Shown: piece after piece, positions 18,804 through 27,636 of the stretch | Position numbering within the stretch: the stretch's first letter is position 1 | Layout of the letters: each line of letters opens with the position of its first letter | From: Pseudomonas sp. FP2309 | GTDB taxonomy: Bacteria > Pseudomonadota > Gammaproteobacteria > Pseudomonadales > Pseudomonadaceae | Reading direction: 5' to 3' | Assembly (NCBI RefSeq): GCF_030687575.1 | Contig: NZ_CP117439.1 | Location: 5,347,501 to 5,411,500 of the forward strand | Length of the DNA stretch: 64,000 nucleotides | Position numbers and translations under genes: made by a program | Notes under the pieces: generated by a model | What the model was told of the DNA's origin: nothing | The model's database searches: none | Seen by the model: only the letters and a program-made list of their open reading frames with translations

Positions 18804-20105
18804 TTACAGGGCCTTTTCGAAAATCTTCGAATTACGCTGGTAGTTGTACAGCGAGGCCCGCGCCGACGGCAGACGGTCGACGCTGCTCGGCACGAAACCG
18901 CGCTCGCGGAACCAGTGGGCAGTACGGGTGGTGAGAACGAACAAGGTCTTCAGGCCCTGGGCACGGGCACGGGTTTCAATGCGTTCCAGCAACTCATCAC
19001 CGCGCCCGCCATGGCGATACTCCGGGTTGACCGCCAGGCACGCCAGCTCGCCCGCGTCCGAGTCGGCGATCTGATACAGCGCCGCACACGCGATGATCAT
19101 GCCCTCGCGCTCGACCACGCTGAACTGCTCGATCTCACGCTCCAGCACTTCCCGCGAACGGCGTACCAGAATGCCCTGTTCTTCCAGCGGGCTGATCAGG
19201 TCGAGCAAGCCGCCAACGTCTTCAATCGCCGCTTCGCGTACCAGTTCGAACTGCTCCTGCGCCACCAGCGTGCCGCCACCGTCGCGGGTGAACAGCTCGG
19301 TGAGCAACGCACCGTCTTCGGCATAGCTGACGATATGACTGCGCCCTACCCCGCCCCGGCAGGCTTCGGCCGCCGCATCGAGCAGTTCGGCCTGGTAGTT
19401 GCTGCTGCCCAGGCGTTGCAGGTGGGCCGGCACCTGTTGCGGGCGCAGTTCGCGCACCAGACGACCGTTTTCATCGATCAGGCCGAGGTCGGCGCCGAAC
19501 AGCAACAGTTTGTCGGCCCCCAGATCGATGGCGGCGCGGGTGGCGACGTCTTCGCAGGCCAGGTTGAAGATCTCACCGGTGGGCGAATAACCCAGGGGCG
19601 ACAGCAGCACGATGGAGCGCTCGTCCAGCAGACGGTTGATGCCTTTGCGATCGACGCGGCGCACTTCGCCGGTGTGGTGGTAATCCACACCTTCGAGCAC
19701 GCCGATCGGGCGCGCAGTCACCAGATTGCCGCTGGCCACCCGCAGACGCGAACCCTGCATTGGCGACGAGGCCATGTCCATCGACAAGCGCGCTTCGATC
19801 GCGATACGCAGATGGCCAACCGCGTCGATCACACACTCCAGCGTTGCCGCATCCGTGATGCGCAGGCCTTCGTGGTAAGCCGGGGTAAGGCCGCGCGCTT
19901 CAAGGCGCGCTTCAATCTGCGGGCGCGAACCGTGGACCAGAACCAGACGCACACCCAGGCTGTGCAGCAGCACCAGGTCGTGGACGATATTGCCGAAATT
20001 GGGGTGGTCCACACCATCGCCGGGCAGCATGACCACAAAAGTGCAGTCGCGGTGGGCGTTGATGTAGGGCGAAGCGTGACGAAGCCAATTGACGTATTCG
20101 GGCAT
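18804..20105 (-). CDS. argA: N-acetylglutamate synthase ArgA
   Basis: 433 residues, first step of arginine biosynthesis (glutamate + acetyl-CoA). The N-terminal amino-acid-kinase-like domain (about 1-280, with LVLVHGSRPQIEARLEARGL) is linked to a C-terminal GNAT acetyltransferase domain (about 290-433, with LACLAVNPEYRHGGRGDELL and FVLTTRTAHWFRERGF). This two-domain form is the classical E. coli/Pseudomonas ArgA, inhibited by arginine. It is transcribed leftward after argE with about 140 bp between them. Confidence 0.96.
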   Translation of the reverse strand: MPEYVNWLRHASPYINAHRDCTFVVMLPGDGVDHPNFGNIVHDLVLLHSLGVRLVLVHGSRPQIEARLEARGLTPAYHEGLRITDAATLECVIDAVGHLRIAIEARLSMDMASSPMQGSRLRVASGNLVTARPIGVLEGVDYHHTGEVRRVDRKGINRLLDERSIVLLSPLGYSPTGEIFNLACEDVATRAAIDLGADKLLLFGADLGLIDENGRLVRELRPQQVPAHLQRLGSSNYQAELLDAAAEACRGGVGRSHIVSYAEDGALLTELFTRDGGGTLVAQEQFELVREAAIEDVGGLLDLISPLEEQGILVRRSREVLEREIEQFSVVEREGMIIACAALYQIADSDAGELACLAVNPEYRHGGRGDELLERIETRARAQGLKTLFVLTTRTAHWFRERGFVPSSVDRLPSARASLYNYQRNSKIFEKAL

Positions 20106-20244
20106 AACACCTGGGCCTGTAATAAAAAGCAGCCGAAAAAAGATGAATCGTGAAAACGCACAGCGGGCTGATGGTTATCGTCGGAACAGGCTTGGCGACA
20201 CGCTCACTCTCCTTGTCTCTATGGACGAACAGGCAGGGGTTAAT

Positions 20245-21393
20245 TTATGCAGGCTTGAGGCAGTAGTGTTCTATCAGCTCTCGCAATAGACGCACTGTAG
20301 GCGTCAAGCGTGACATTTCGAGGTATTCGCCCGGCTGGTGAGCACAGGCTATATCGCCAGGGCCCAAAACCAGGGTTTCACAACCAAGGCGCTGAAGATA
20401 AGGCGCTTCGGTGCCGAACGCTACTGCTTCGGCACGATGACCGGTCAATCGTTCCGCGACCCGCACCAGTTCAGCGTCTTCAGCCTGCTCGAACGGCGGC
20501 ACCGCGGGGAACAGCGGCGCATAGTCGATCTTGACCTGATGGCGCTCGGCGAGAGGTTCGAGCTTCTGCCGGATGGCCGCGCGCAGCACCTCGGGGTCCA
20601 TGCCCGGCAAAGGTCGCAAGTCGAACTCCAGAGAGCACTGGCCGCAGATGCGGTTGGGGTTGTCGCCACCATGAATGCAGCCGAAGTTCATCGTTGGCTG
20701 CGGCACGCTGAATTGTGGATTGCGGTATTCGCGCTGCCAGGCCAGACGCAGGCCGCGCAGTTCGCCGATGGCGTCATGCATGGCTTCGAGGGCGCTGTGG
20801 CCCAGTCTTGGGTCCGACGAATGGCCGCTTTGCCCGAGGATGTCGATGCGCTCCATCATCACGCCTTTGTGCAGGCGGATCGGCTTGAGGCCCGTGGGCT
20901 CACCGATCACCGCCGCGCGGCCCAGCGGGCGACCGGCCTCGGCCAGGGCACGAGCGCCCGACATCGAGCTTTCTTCATCGCACGTCGCCAGGATCAGCAA
21001 TGGTTGCTTGAAGGGCTGATCCAGCAGCGGCAAGACCGCCTCGATCGCCAGAGCAAAAAAGCCCTTCATGTCGCAACTGCCCAATCCTACCCAGCGGCCG
21101 TCGACTTCCGTCAGCTTGAGCGGGTCGGTTTTCCATAGCGCCGCGTCATAAGGCACCGTATCGCTATGGCCGGCCAGCACCAGGCCGCCCGGCCCACTGC
21201 CGAACGTGGCCAGCAGGTTGAACTTGCCGGGGCTGACGGACTGGATGTCGATGGAAAACCCCAGGTCGCCCAGCCAACCGGCGAGCAAATCGATCACCGG
21301 GCGGTTGGTCTGGTCGAGAGACGCTTGAGTGCAACTGACCGAGGGCGCGGCAATCAGCGCGGCGAACTGCTCTTTCATAGTGGGTAACGGCAT
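20245..21393 (-). CDS. argE: Acetylornithine deacetylase ArgE
   Basis: 382-residue M20-family metallohydrolase that removes acetyl from N-acetylornithine. Metal-site motifs are LAGHSDTVP (H76) and SCDMKGFFA, the general-base region ATCDEESSM, and a C-terminal ACAHQPGEYLEM with a ligand histidine. I chose the ATG at 21393 (MPLPTMKEQF); an in-frame reading extends further but crosses the start region of the divergent triphosphatase gene. Pseudomonas can also recycle acetyl groups with ArgJ, so ArgE may be accessory here. Confidence 0.93.
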   Translation of the reverse strand: MPLPTMKEQFAALIAAPSVSCTQASLDQTNRPVIDLLAGWLGDLGFSIDIQSVSPGKFNLLATFGSGPGGLVLAGHSDTVPYDAALWKTDPLKLTEVDGRWVGLGSCDMKGFFALAIEAVLPLLDQPFKQPLLILATCDEESSMSGARALAEAGRPLGRAAVIGEPTGLKPIRLHKGVMMERIDILGQSGHSSDPRLGHSALEAMHDAIGELRGLRLAWQREYRNPQFSVPQPTMNFGCIHGGDNPNRICGQCSLEFDLRPLPGMDPEVLRAAIRQKLEPLAERHQVKIDYAPLFPAVPPFEQAEDAELVRVAERLTGHRAEAVAFGTEAPYLQRLGCETLVLGPGDIACAHQPGEYLEMSRLTPTVRLLRELIEHYCLKPA

Positions 21394-21551
21394 GCGCGGT
21401 CTCTCTACTTCCCGGATGAACCCCACTATAGAACCATCTGCACGACACAATAAACCGTTGCGGCGCGTTGCCGGGCTCAGTCCTGTACACTGCACGGCCT
21501 TGGCAGCCACCTTTTTCCCCGGCTGCGCTCCCGATCCTGGATTTTCCGGCC

Positions 21552-22919
21552 ATGCAGAAAGAAACCGAAATCAAGCTCCGCGTCAGCCGCGAAACACTCG
21601 CCGCACTGCGTGAGCACCCGCTACTGAAAAAACGCAACAAAAGTGGCTGGGAACGCCGTGAGTTGATGAACCAGTATTTCGACACCCCAGAGCGTGACCT
21701 GGCCCAGGCCAAAGTCGCCCTGCGCCTGCGCAAAGACGGTGACGAGATCATCCAGACCCTCAAGACCCGTGGCCAAAGCGTCGCAGGCTTGTCGGAACGC
21801 AATGAGTACAATTGGGATCTGCCCAAAGCCAAGCTCGACGTGAAAAAACTCGACGGCGAATGCTGGCCCGAGCAACTGGCCGAGTTGGACAAAAAAACCC
21901 TCAAGCCAATCTTCACCACCGATTTCGTGCGTGAACGCGCTGAAATCGCCTGGGGTCGTGGCAAAGCCAAGGTGGTGATCGAAGCTGCCCTGGACCTGGG
22001 CCACGTGGTGGTCGGCAAGCAGAAAGAAGAAATCTGCGAGCTGGAACTGGAACTGCGCGAAGGCGAGCCGGCGGCCCTGCTGGAACTGGCCGCCGAACTG
22101 GCAGCCACCCTGGCCCTGATGCCCTGCGATATCAGCAAGGCTGAGCGCGGCTACCGTCTATATGACGCCGGCAGTTACTCGTTGAGCCTGCCAGCGCCGC
22201 AGATCCACGCCGAAATGCCGTTGGACGACGCATTTGCCGCGATCATGTGGCACCTGTTGGGCAGCAGCCAGCGTCTGGCCGAGCAATACCGCTTCAATGG
22301 TCACTGGCGCCTGCTGCAGGACTGGGTCGACAACCTCGGTGAATTGCGCGCGCTGATCGGCAGCCTCGGCCAGGCCGCACCGCGCCAATCCACCAGCGAG
22401 TTGCGCAGTGCACTGGACGCCTTGCTGGAAGACTGGCGCCCACTGGTACAGGCCGGTGATGACGACGAAGACATCCGCAAAGCCGCACCCGAGCAGTTCG
22501 CCGAAGAACTGCAAGACGTGCGCTGGGGCCTGTTCTCGCTGAACACCTCGCGCTGGCTGCTGGCCCGCAGTTGGACCGCCGAGCGTAACGTCCGTGGCAA
22601 CCGCCAGGGCGCCGCGCAAATCACCAACTGGCTGCCACGCCTGCTGGCCGACGACGCCGTTGCGCTGCAACTGTCGCGCTACCAGCAACAACCGGAAGAC
22701 TTGGCCGAGCAACTGCCGCGTATCGAACGCATCCAGGCCTGGCTGCACCACGCACGTCATGTGGTGGACATTCCGGAACTGGACCGCTTGTACGGCGAGC
22801 TGAACAAGTTAGCGCAACTGGCCAACCAGCCAATCACCGATGAGTCGCTGGATGCGCGGATGCATCAGGCGATTGCGGTGTACCAGAACCGTGCGTGGAA
22901 GACGCTGCTGCGCCTGTAA
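21552..22919 (+). CDS. CYTH and CHAD domain protein, inorganic triphosphatase (YgiF-like)
   Basis: 455 residues. The N-terminal CYTH domain begins with ExExK (KETEIKLRV: E4, E6, K8) and runs to about residue 200, followed by a helical CHAD domain rich in histidine and basic residues (about 220-450; LAEQYRFNGHWRLLQDW, NVRGNRQG). E. coli YgiF of this layout hydrolyses inorganic tripolyphosphate; CHAD domains bind polyphosphate. Start at 21552 because the CYTH signature must lie at the very N-terminus. Divergent from argE. Confidence 0.9.
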   Translation: MQKETEIKLRVSRETLAALREHPLLKKRNKSGWERRELMNQYFDTPERDLAQAKVALRLRKDGDEIIQTLKTRGQSVAGLSERNEYNWDLPKAKLDVKKLDGECWPEQLAELDKKTLKPIFTTDFVRERAEIAWGRGKAKVVIEAALDLGHVVVGKQKEEICELELELREGEPAALLELAAELAATLALMPCDISKAERGYRLYDAGSYSLSLPAPQIHAEMPLDDAFAAIMWHLLGSSQRLAEQYRFNGHWRLLQDWVDNLGELRALIGSLGQAAPRQSTSELRSALDALLEDWRPLVQAGDDDEDIRKAAPEQFAEELQDVRWGLFSLNTSRWLLARSWTAERNVRGNRQGAAQITNWLPRLLADDAVALQLSRYQQQPEDLAEQLPRIERIQAWLHHARHVVDIPELDRLYGELNKLAQLANQPITDESLDARMHQAIAVYQNRAWKTLLRL

Positions 22920-22940
22920 TCACCATCGCGGGCAAGCCTG

Positions 22941-23411
22941 TCAGCGCAACACTGGCAGGCTGGTGGTCGATTTGATCTCGGACAACGCCACAATCGAATT
23001 GACCTCCTGAATCCCCGGCACCATCGACAGTTTTTCGAAGAAAAACCGCTCGTACGCCTCAATGTCCGACGTCACGATGCGCAGTAAAAAATCCACCGCG
23101 CCCATCAATACATAGCACTCCAATACTTCCGGAAAGCCTCGAATGGCATCGGTGAACTCCGTGAAGTTGGATCGGCCGTGGGCGTTGAGTTTGACCTCGG
23201 CGAAAATCTGCGTGTTCAGGCCTATTTTCTTACGGTCCAGCAGCGTCACCTGGCCACGAATCACACCCTCGTCCTTGAGCCGCTGAATCCGCCGCCAACA
23301 TGGCGACTGGGACAGGCCGACCTGCTCGGCGATCTGCGCACTGGAGAGCGACGCATCTTCTTGTAGCAGGGCCAGGATACGGCGGTCGTAAGCGTCCAAC
23401 TCGCTGCGCAT
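22941..23411 (-). CDS. Lrp/AsnC-family transcriptional regulator
   Basis: 156 residues. N-terminal helix-turn-helix about residues 4-60 (LDAYDRRILALLQEDASLSS, IAEQVGLSQSPCWRRIQRL) and a C-terminal RAM effector domain (about 65-145; VLECYVLMGAVDFLLRIVTS). ATG at 23411 has AAAGG 7 bases upstream and gives the usual family length. Lrp-type regulators sense amino acids; the target is unknown. It is divergent from the ACT-like gene at 23539, sharing a 127-bp promoter region. Confidence 0.92.
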   Translation of the reverse strand: MRSELDAYDRRILALLQEDASLSSAQIAEQVGLSQSPCWRRIQRLKDEGVIRGQVTLLDRKKIGLNTQIFAEVKLNAHGRSNFTEFTDAIRGFPEVLECYVLMGAVDFLLRIVTSDIEAYERFFFEKLSMVPGIQEVNSIVALSEIKSTTSLPVLR

Positions 23412-23538
23412 AAAAATACCTTTTATGGTCGTTACCTTGAATTGATTCATTCAATAAGGTGCAATTCGAGCCCATCTTAGATAAGAAATCTCCGCAAGCG
23501 CATGTAAAAATTTCTTCCGTCGAATCTGGAGAATCAGC

Positions 23539-23877
23539 ATGCACGCCGTCGAAACCCACCACCCAACCGGTCGCGTCGATGCCTGGGCCGTCAGCACCGC
23601 TCATTGCCAAGCCCATTACAGGGTCGCCGCCGAGGCCGAGCCTGACGTGCTCTGTCGGGTACTCAACTTTTTCGCTTTGCAGTTTTTAACGCCCAGCCAA
23701 GTCACCGTAACCCGCGCAGACGGCCTGTTGAATATCGACATTGTGATAGATGGCCTGAGCTGGCACCGGGCCCAAGTGATCGGCGAAAAGATCCGAAACT
23801 TGATCAACGTGTGCACGCTGGACATGTGGTCGGCTGATTCCGTCGGGCCTCAGGCGGTCATTGCGGCCGCCCGGTAA
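23539..23877 (+). CDS. Small free-standing ACT-like domain protein, function unknown
   Basis: 112 residues. After about 18 N-terminal residues the protein reads as one ferredoxin-like ACT fold: strand HCQAHYRVAAEA, helix EPDVLCRVLNFFALQFL, strands PSQVTVTRADGLLNIDIVID, helix HRAQVIGEKIRNLINVC, strand LDMW. The pattern resembles the regulatory subunits of acetolactate synthase, but no enzyme is adjacent. GGAG lies 7 bases before the ATG. Divergent from an Lrp-family regulator and 82 bp before the GspE-like gene. An amino-acid-sensing role is a guess from the fold. Confidence 0.75.
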   Translation: MHAVETHHPTGRVDAWAVSTAHCQAHYRVAAEAEPDVLCRVLNFFALQFLTPSQVTVTRADGLLNIDIVIDGLSWHRAQVIGEKIRNLINVCTLDMWSADSVGPQAVIAAAR

Positions 23878-23959
23878 AAGCCTGCAATACACAGTGAAGG
23901 GAGGATATTCAGGGGCCGACTAGCCTGGGATGACGTCCAAGATATCCAGGAACACCTTC

Positions 23960-25639
23960 ATGTCTGTTGATCAGCGATTGGAACTGCATGCGTTGCTGCC
24001 GCCTTTGCTCGAGGCTGGGCTTATCACCGCCGACATTGCTCAACGTTTGTGCGCGCTGCCGGCCGGCAATACCCAGCACCCGCTGGAATGCATCGCAGCC
24101 CAGGGGCCCTGCCTGGAAACCCTGACCCATTGGCTTGCCCTGCATGTCGGGCAACCTTATTTGCGCATTGATCCCTTGAAGATCGATGTGGCAAAGCTGG
24201 TGCCGCTGATGTCCCAAGGGTTTGCCCAACGCCACGCCATTCTTGCCGTCGCAGTGGATGCGCACACCGTCACCGTCGCCAGCGCCCAGCCCAATGTGAC
24301 CGGTTGGGAAGCCGGGCTGGCGCAGATGCTCAGGCGTTCCATCAAGCGCGTGGTGGCCAACCCTCAGGAAATCCAGCGCTGTATCGGCGAGTTTTACCGG
24401 CTGGCAAAGTCCGTCAGCGGTGCGGATCCAAAAGCGGCATCGCAGGGTAACTTCGACCTGCTTAACCTTGGCAGCGGCGACCAGGAGCCGGACGCCAACG
24501 ACGCGCATATCGTCCATATCGTCGACTGGCTGTTGCAGTACGCTTTCGCCCAGCGCGCCAGTGATATTCATGTCGAACCCTGCCGTGAGCAGGGGCAGGT
24601 GCGCTTTCGCATTGATGGGCTGTTGCACGATGTGTATCAATTCCCTCCTCACGTCACGATGGCGGTGGTCAGCCGCCTGAAAAGCCTGGGCCGGATGAAC
24701 GTCGCGGAAAAACGCAGACCTCAGGACGGCCGGGTCAAGACCAAAAGCCCGGTGGGTGTCGAGGTTGAGTTGCGCCTGTCGACCTTGCCCACCGCCTTCG
24801 GCGAAAAGCTGGTGATGCGGATTTTCGACCCTCAGGTGCTGCTCAAGGACTTCGATCAGTTGGGCCTGTCCGCCGAGGACCAGCAGCGCTGGCACGCCAT
24901 GACTCGCCAGACCAGCGGCATCATTCTGGTCACCGGACCCACCGGCTCGGGCAAGACCAGCAGCCTCTATACAACGCTCAAGCAACTGGCGACCCGCGAG
25001 GTCAACCTGTGCACGGTGGAAGACCCGATAGAAATGGTCGAACCGGCGTTCAACCAGATGCAGGTGCAGCACAACATCTACCTGACCTTCGCCAGCGGCA
25101 TCCGCGCCCTGCTGCGCCAAGACCCCGACATCATCATGATCGGCGAGATACGCGACCAGGAAACCGCAGAAATGGCGATCCAGGCCGCGCTCACCGGGCA
25201 TCTGGTGCTGTCGACGCTGCACACCAACGACGCACCCAGCGCTATCAGCCGTTTGCAGGAGCTGGGTATTGCTCATTATTTGATCAAGGCCACCTTGCTG
25301 GGAGTGATGGCCCAGCGATTGGTACGCGTGCTGTGCCCCCACTGCAAAAAGGCGGCGGGTGAGGTGTACGAGGCCATTGGCTGTGCGCAATGCCGAAACA
25401 GCGGGTATCGGGGCCGAGCAGGGGTGTACGAGGTCATGGTGCTGAACGAGGCGATCAAAGCGCTCATCACGCCAGGCGCCGATGTGCAGTCGTTACGGAG
25501 GGCCGCGATTGAGCAAGGGATGTGTGACCTGCGCACAGCCGGCATGGGAAAGGTGAAGGCAGGGCTGACCACCATGGCGGAGGTATTACGGGTGACGCCC
25601 GGTGATTCAGTAACAAAACCCTTGCTTGCAGCGCTTTGA
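23960..25639 (+). CDS. Orphan GspE/PilB-type secretion ATPase
   Basis: 559 residues from the ATG with AGGA 8 bases upstream. N-terminal GspE/PilB domain about 1-150, then the catalytic part: Walker A GPTGSGKT at 326-333, Asp box VEDPIEM, Walker B DPDIIMIGEIRD with core at 391-396, His box LSTLHTNDAPSA, and the zinc tetracysteine motif C459, C462, C475, C478. All catalytic parts are intact. These hexameric ATPases drive type II secretion or type IV pilus assembly, but no secretin, inner-membrane platform, pseudopilin or prepilin peptidase gene is within this window. P. aeruginosa has a comparable lone gene near argE. Confidence 0.93.
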   Translation: MSVDQRLELHALLPPLLEAGLITADIAQRLCALPAGNTQHPLECIAAQGPCLETLTHWLALHVGQPYLRIDPLKIDVAKLVPLMSQGFAQRHAILAVAVDAHTVTVASAQPNVTGWEAGLAQMLRRSIKRVVANPQEIQRCIGEFYRLAKSVSGADPKAASQGNFDLLNLGSGDQEPDANDAHIVHIVDWLLQYAFAQRASDIHVEPCREQGQVRFRIDGLLHDVYQFPPHVTMAVVSRLKSLGRMNVAEKRRPQDGRVKTKSPVGVEVELRLSTLPTAFGEKLVMRIFDPQVLLKDFDQLGLSAEDQQRWHAMTRQTSGIILVTGPTGSGKTSSLYTTLKQLATREVNLCTVEDPIEMVEPAFNQMQVQHNIYLTFASGIRALLRQDPDIIMIGEIRDQETAEMAIQAALTGHLVLSTLHTNDAPSAISRLQELGIAHYLIKATLLGVMAQRLVRVLCPHCKKAAGEVYEAIGCAQCRNSGYRGRAGVYEVMVLNEAIKALITPGADVQSLRRAAIEQGMCDLRTAGMGKVKAGLTTMAEVLRVTPGDSVTKPLLAAL

Positions 25640-25716
25640 AACCGTTCTTATCGGTGACAACACCGCTACAATCGGCCGGACATCGTGTCACTGACACCAT
25701 CAGATAGGGAATCGCC

Positions 25717-26637
25717 ATGCAGATCGGAACCGTACTGCTTCTTTTCGTGGGTTTGGCCATCGCCATCCTGTTCATGGGCTTCAAGGTAGTACCCCAGGGC
25801 TACCAATGGACGGTCGAGCGTTTTGGCCGCTACACCAACACGCTCAAGCCCGGCCTGAATATCATCATTCCAGTCATGGACCGCATTGGTCGCAAGATCA
25901 ACGTGATGGAAAGCGTGCTGGACATCCCGCCTCAGGAAGTGATCACGGCCGACAACGCCACGGTGCAGATCGACGCTGTGTGCTTCTTCCAAGTGGTCAA
26001 TACCGCCCAGGCCGCCTACGAGGTCAACAACCTCGAACATGCCATTCGCAACCTGCTGCAAACCAATATCCGTACGGTACTCGGCTCCATGGAACTGGAC
26101 GCCATGCTCAGTCAGCGCGACGGCATTAACGAGAAACTGCTCAAAACCGTGGACGAAGCCACCGCACCGTGGGGCATCAAGATCACGCGTATCGAAATCA
26201 AAGACATCAGCCCACCCGCCGACTTGATGGCCGCCATGTCCGGCCAGATGAAAGCCGAGCGGATCAAGCGTGCGCAAATCCTGGAAGCCGAGGGCCTGCG
26301 GGCATCGGCGATCCTGACGGCCGAAGGCAAGAAGCAGGCGCAGATCCTCGAGGCCGAGGGCAGCCGGCAAGCGGCGTTTTTGGAGTCCGAGGCCCGTGAA
26401 CGTCAGGCCGAGGCAGAAGCGCGTGCAACGCAGGTGGTGTCGCAAGCCATCGCGTCGGGCAGCGTGCAGGCGGTCAACTACTTCGTCGCCCAGAAATACA
26501 TCGACGCCTTGGGCAAGCTGGCCTCTGCCAACAACAGCAAGGTGATTCTCATGCCGCTGGAAGCAAGCCAGGTGATTGGTGCGGTCGGCGGTATCGGCGA
26601 GATCGTCAAGGCAACGTTCGATAACAAGAAAGGCTGA
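25717..26637 (+). CDS. SPFH/stomatin-like membrane protein (QmcA type)
   Basis: 306 residues. One N-terminal membrane segment (about 3-22, [16 protein letters not shown]), then the SPFH domain ([20 protein letters not shown] to about residue 190), then an alanine/glutamate/glutamine-rich coiled coil (about 185-240) and a hydrophobic tail. Homologous to E. coli QmcA (YbbK), which forms large membrane assemblies in the plasma membrane. An NfeD gene follows 5 bp after its stop, the standard SPFH-NfeD pair. Confidence 0.93.
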   Translation: MQIGTVLLLFVGLAIAILFMGFKVVPQGYQWTVERFGRYTNTLKPGLNIIIPVMDRIGRKINVMESVLDIPPQEVITADNATVQIDAVCFFQVVNTAQAAYEVNNLEHAIRNLLQTNIRTVLGSMELDAMLSQRDGINEKLLKTVDEATAPWGIKITRIEIKDISPPADLMAAMSGQMKAERIKRAQILEAEGLRASAILTAEGKKQAQILEAEGSRQAAFLESEARERQAEAEARATQVVSQAIASGSVQAVNYFVAQKYIDALGKLASANNSKVILMPLEASQVIGAVGGIGEIVKATFDNKKG

Positions 26638-26641
26638 GGCC

Positions 26642-27088
26642 ATGTGGGATTTCCTGCAGCACCTGTCATTTTGGGATTGGCTGGCACTGGGCACGGTGCT
26701 GCTGATTCTTGAGGTATTCGGCGCCGGTGGTTACCTGTTGTGGATGGGTATCGCCGCTGCTGCCGTGGGCGTGATCAAGTTCCTGGTACCGCCACTTGGT
26801 CTGGAGTGGCAGCTGCTGCTGTTCGCAGTGCTGTCGATACTGACGGCGGTGTACTGGTGGAAACGCCAGCGCAGCAGTGCCAAGGCCAGTGATCAGCCGG
26901 GGCTGAATGAGCGGGGTTCGGAGCTGATCGGTCGTACCTTCCTGGTGCATCAAGCCATCGTGGACGGCCGGGGCAAAGTCAAAGTCGGCGATGGTGTGTG
27001 GATGGTGACCGGCCCGGACAGCCCCGTAGGCGCTCAAGTCCGAGTAGTGGGTCAGGACGGTGTGATATTAAAAGTTGAAACTGTTTAG
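26642..27088 (+). CDS. NfeD-family membrane protein (YbbJ type)
   Basis: 148 residues: two to three hydrophobic segments in the first 75 residues (WDWLALGTVLLILEVFGAGG, LLWMGIAAAAVGVIKFL, LLLFAVLSILTAVYWW) followed by a soluble C-terminal OB-fold (NERGSELIGRTFLVHQAIVD onward). This is the short NfeD form without the ClpP-like protease domain, partner of the SPFH protein encoded just upstream. The start at 26642 is set by the 4-bp gap after the SPFH stop and the hydrophobic N-terminus. Confidence 0.92.
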   Translation: MWDFLQHLSFWDWLALGTVLLILEVFGAGGYLLWMGIAAAAVGVIKFLVPPLGLEWQLLLFAVLSILTAVYWWKRQRSSAKASDQPGLNERGSELIGRTFLVHQAIVDGRGKVKVGDGVWMVTGPDSPVGAQVRVVGQDGVILKVETV

Positions 27089-27157
27089 TCAGTGATGGAA
27101 CTCGGTTGCGCTATCTACAATCAAAACCCTCAGATAACCCCACCGGAGTCACCCATC

Positions 27158-27472
27158 ATGCGTCTCAAATATGCTGTCGCAACCCTCGCTGTGCTTTCCC
27201 TTCCTGTCGGTTCAGCCATGGCCGATAGCTTCTGGCGCAATGTCATCTCGTCGGGCGCCACCACCGGCTCGACGTACCTGACCTTCAAGGACCACAAGCT
27301 GGTAGTTGCCGCCCAGGACGACGCGGGCAGCTTCGTGGCCAGCGATGGCGGGATCCGTGGCCCATACCTGGAAGCCGCCATGCAAAAAGTCCGCGCCGAG
27401 AACCCTGGCCTGCAAGCCACGGACATGGAACTGGCCAACGCCATCCTCGCGAAAAACGCTGTCACCGAGTGA
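27158..27472 (+). CDS. DUF2388 family secreted small protein
   Basis: 104 residues: signal peptide (MRLKYAVATLAVLSLPVGSAMA/DS), then SFWRNVISSGATTGSTYLTF and a C-terminal SDGGIRGPYLEAAMQKVR helix. This matches a family common in Pseudomonas (DUF2388, holdfast-like attachment protein annotation is sometimes used) of unknown function. CCGGAG lies 9 bases before the ATG. Monocistronic with a strong terminator 14 bp after the stop. Confidence 0.85.
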   Translation: MRLKYAVATLAVLSLPVGSAMADSFWRNVISSGATTGSTYLTFKDHKLVVAAQDDAGSFVASDGGIRGPYLEAAMQKVRAENPGLQATDMELANAILAKNAVTE

Positions 27473-27485
27473 TACCCCCCGCTTT

Positions 27486-27517
27486 AAAAAATGCCGCTGC
27501 TACAGCGGCATTTTTTT
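27486..27517 (+). terminator. Intrinsic terminator after the DUF2388 gene
   Basis: AAAAATGCCGCTG / CAGCGGCATTTTT stem with a CTA loop and a run of seven Ts. Being A-flanked and T-flanked it could work in both directions. Confidence 0.93.
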
Positions 27518-27636
27518 GCCCGCGACGTGACGATTCATTCACAGGCGACAGGCTATATTCAGTCATGCCGTGCAACCATATCCGCACTGATAAGCCTCTC
27601 ATTCATCGCCAATCTGAAACGGACGCCTTCGTCGCT

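Noticed and set aside
21394..21551. Extension of argE to an upstream in-frame start at 21510
   Set aside because: The extension crosses the promoter region of the divergent triphosphatase gene and does not resemble ArgE; the ATG at 21393 matches the family.
23909..25390. Leftward 493-codon frame opposite the GspE-like ATPase
   Set aside because: Antisense to a gene with intact Walker motifs; composition rich in His/Gln/Arg typical of frame shadows.
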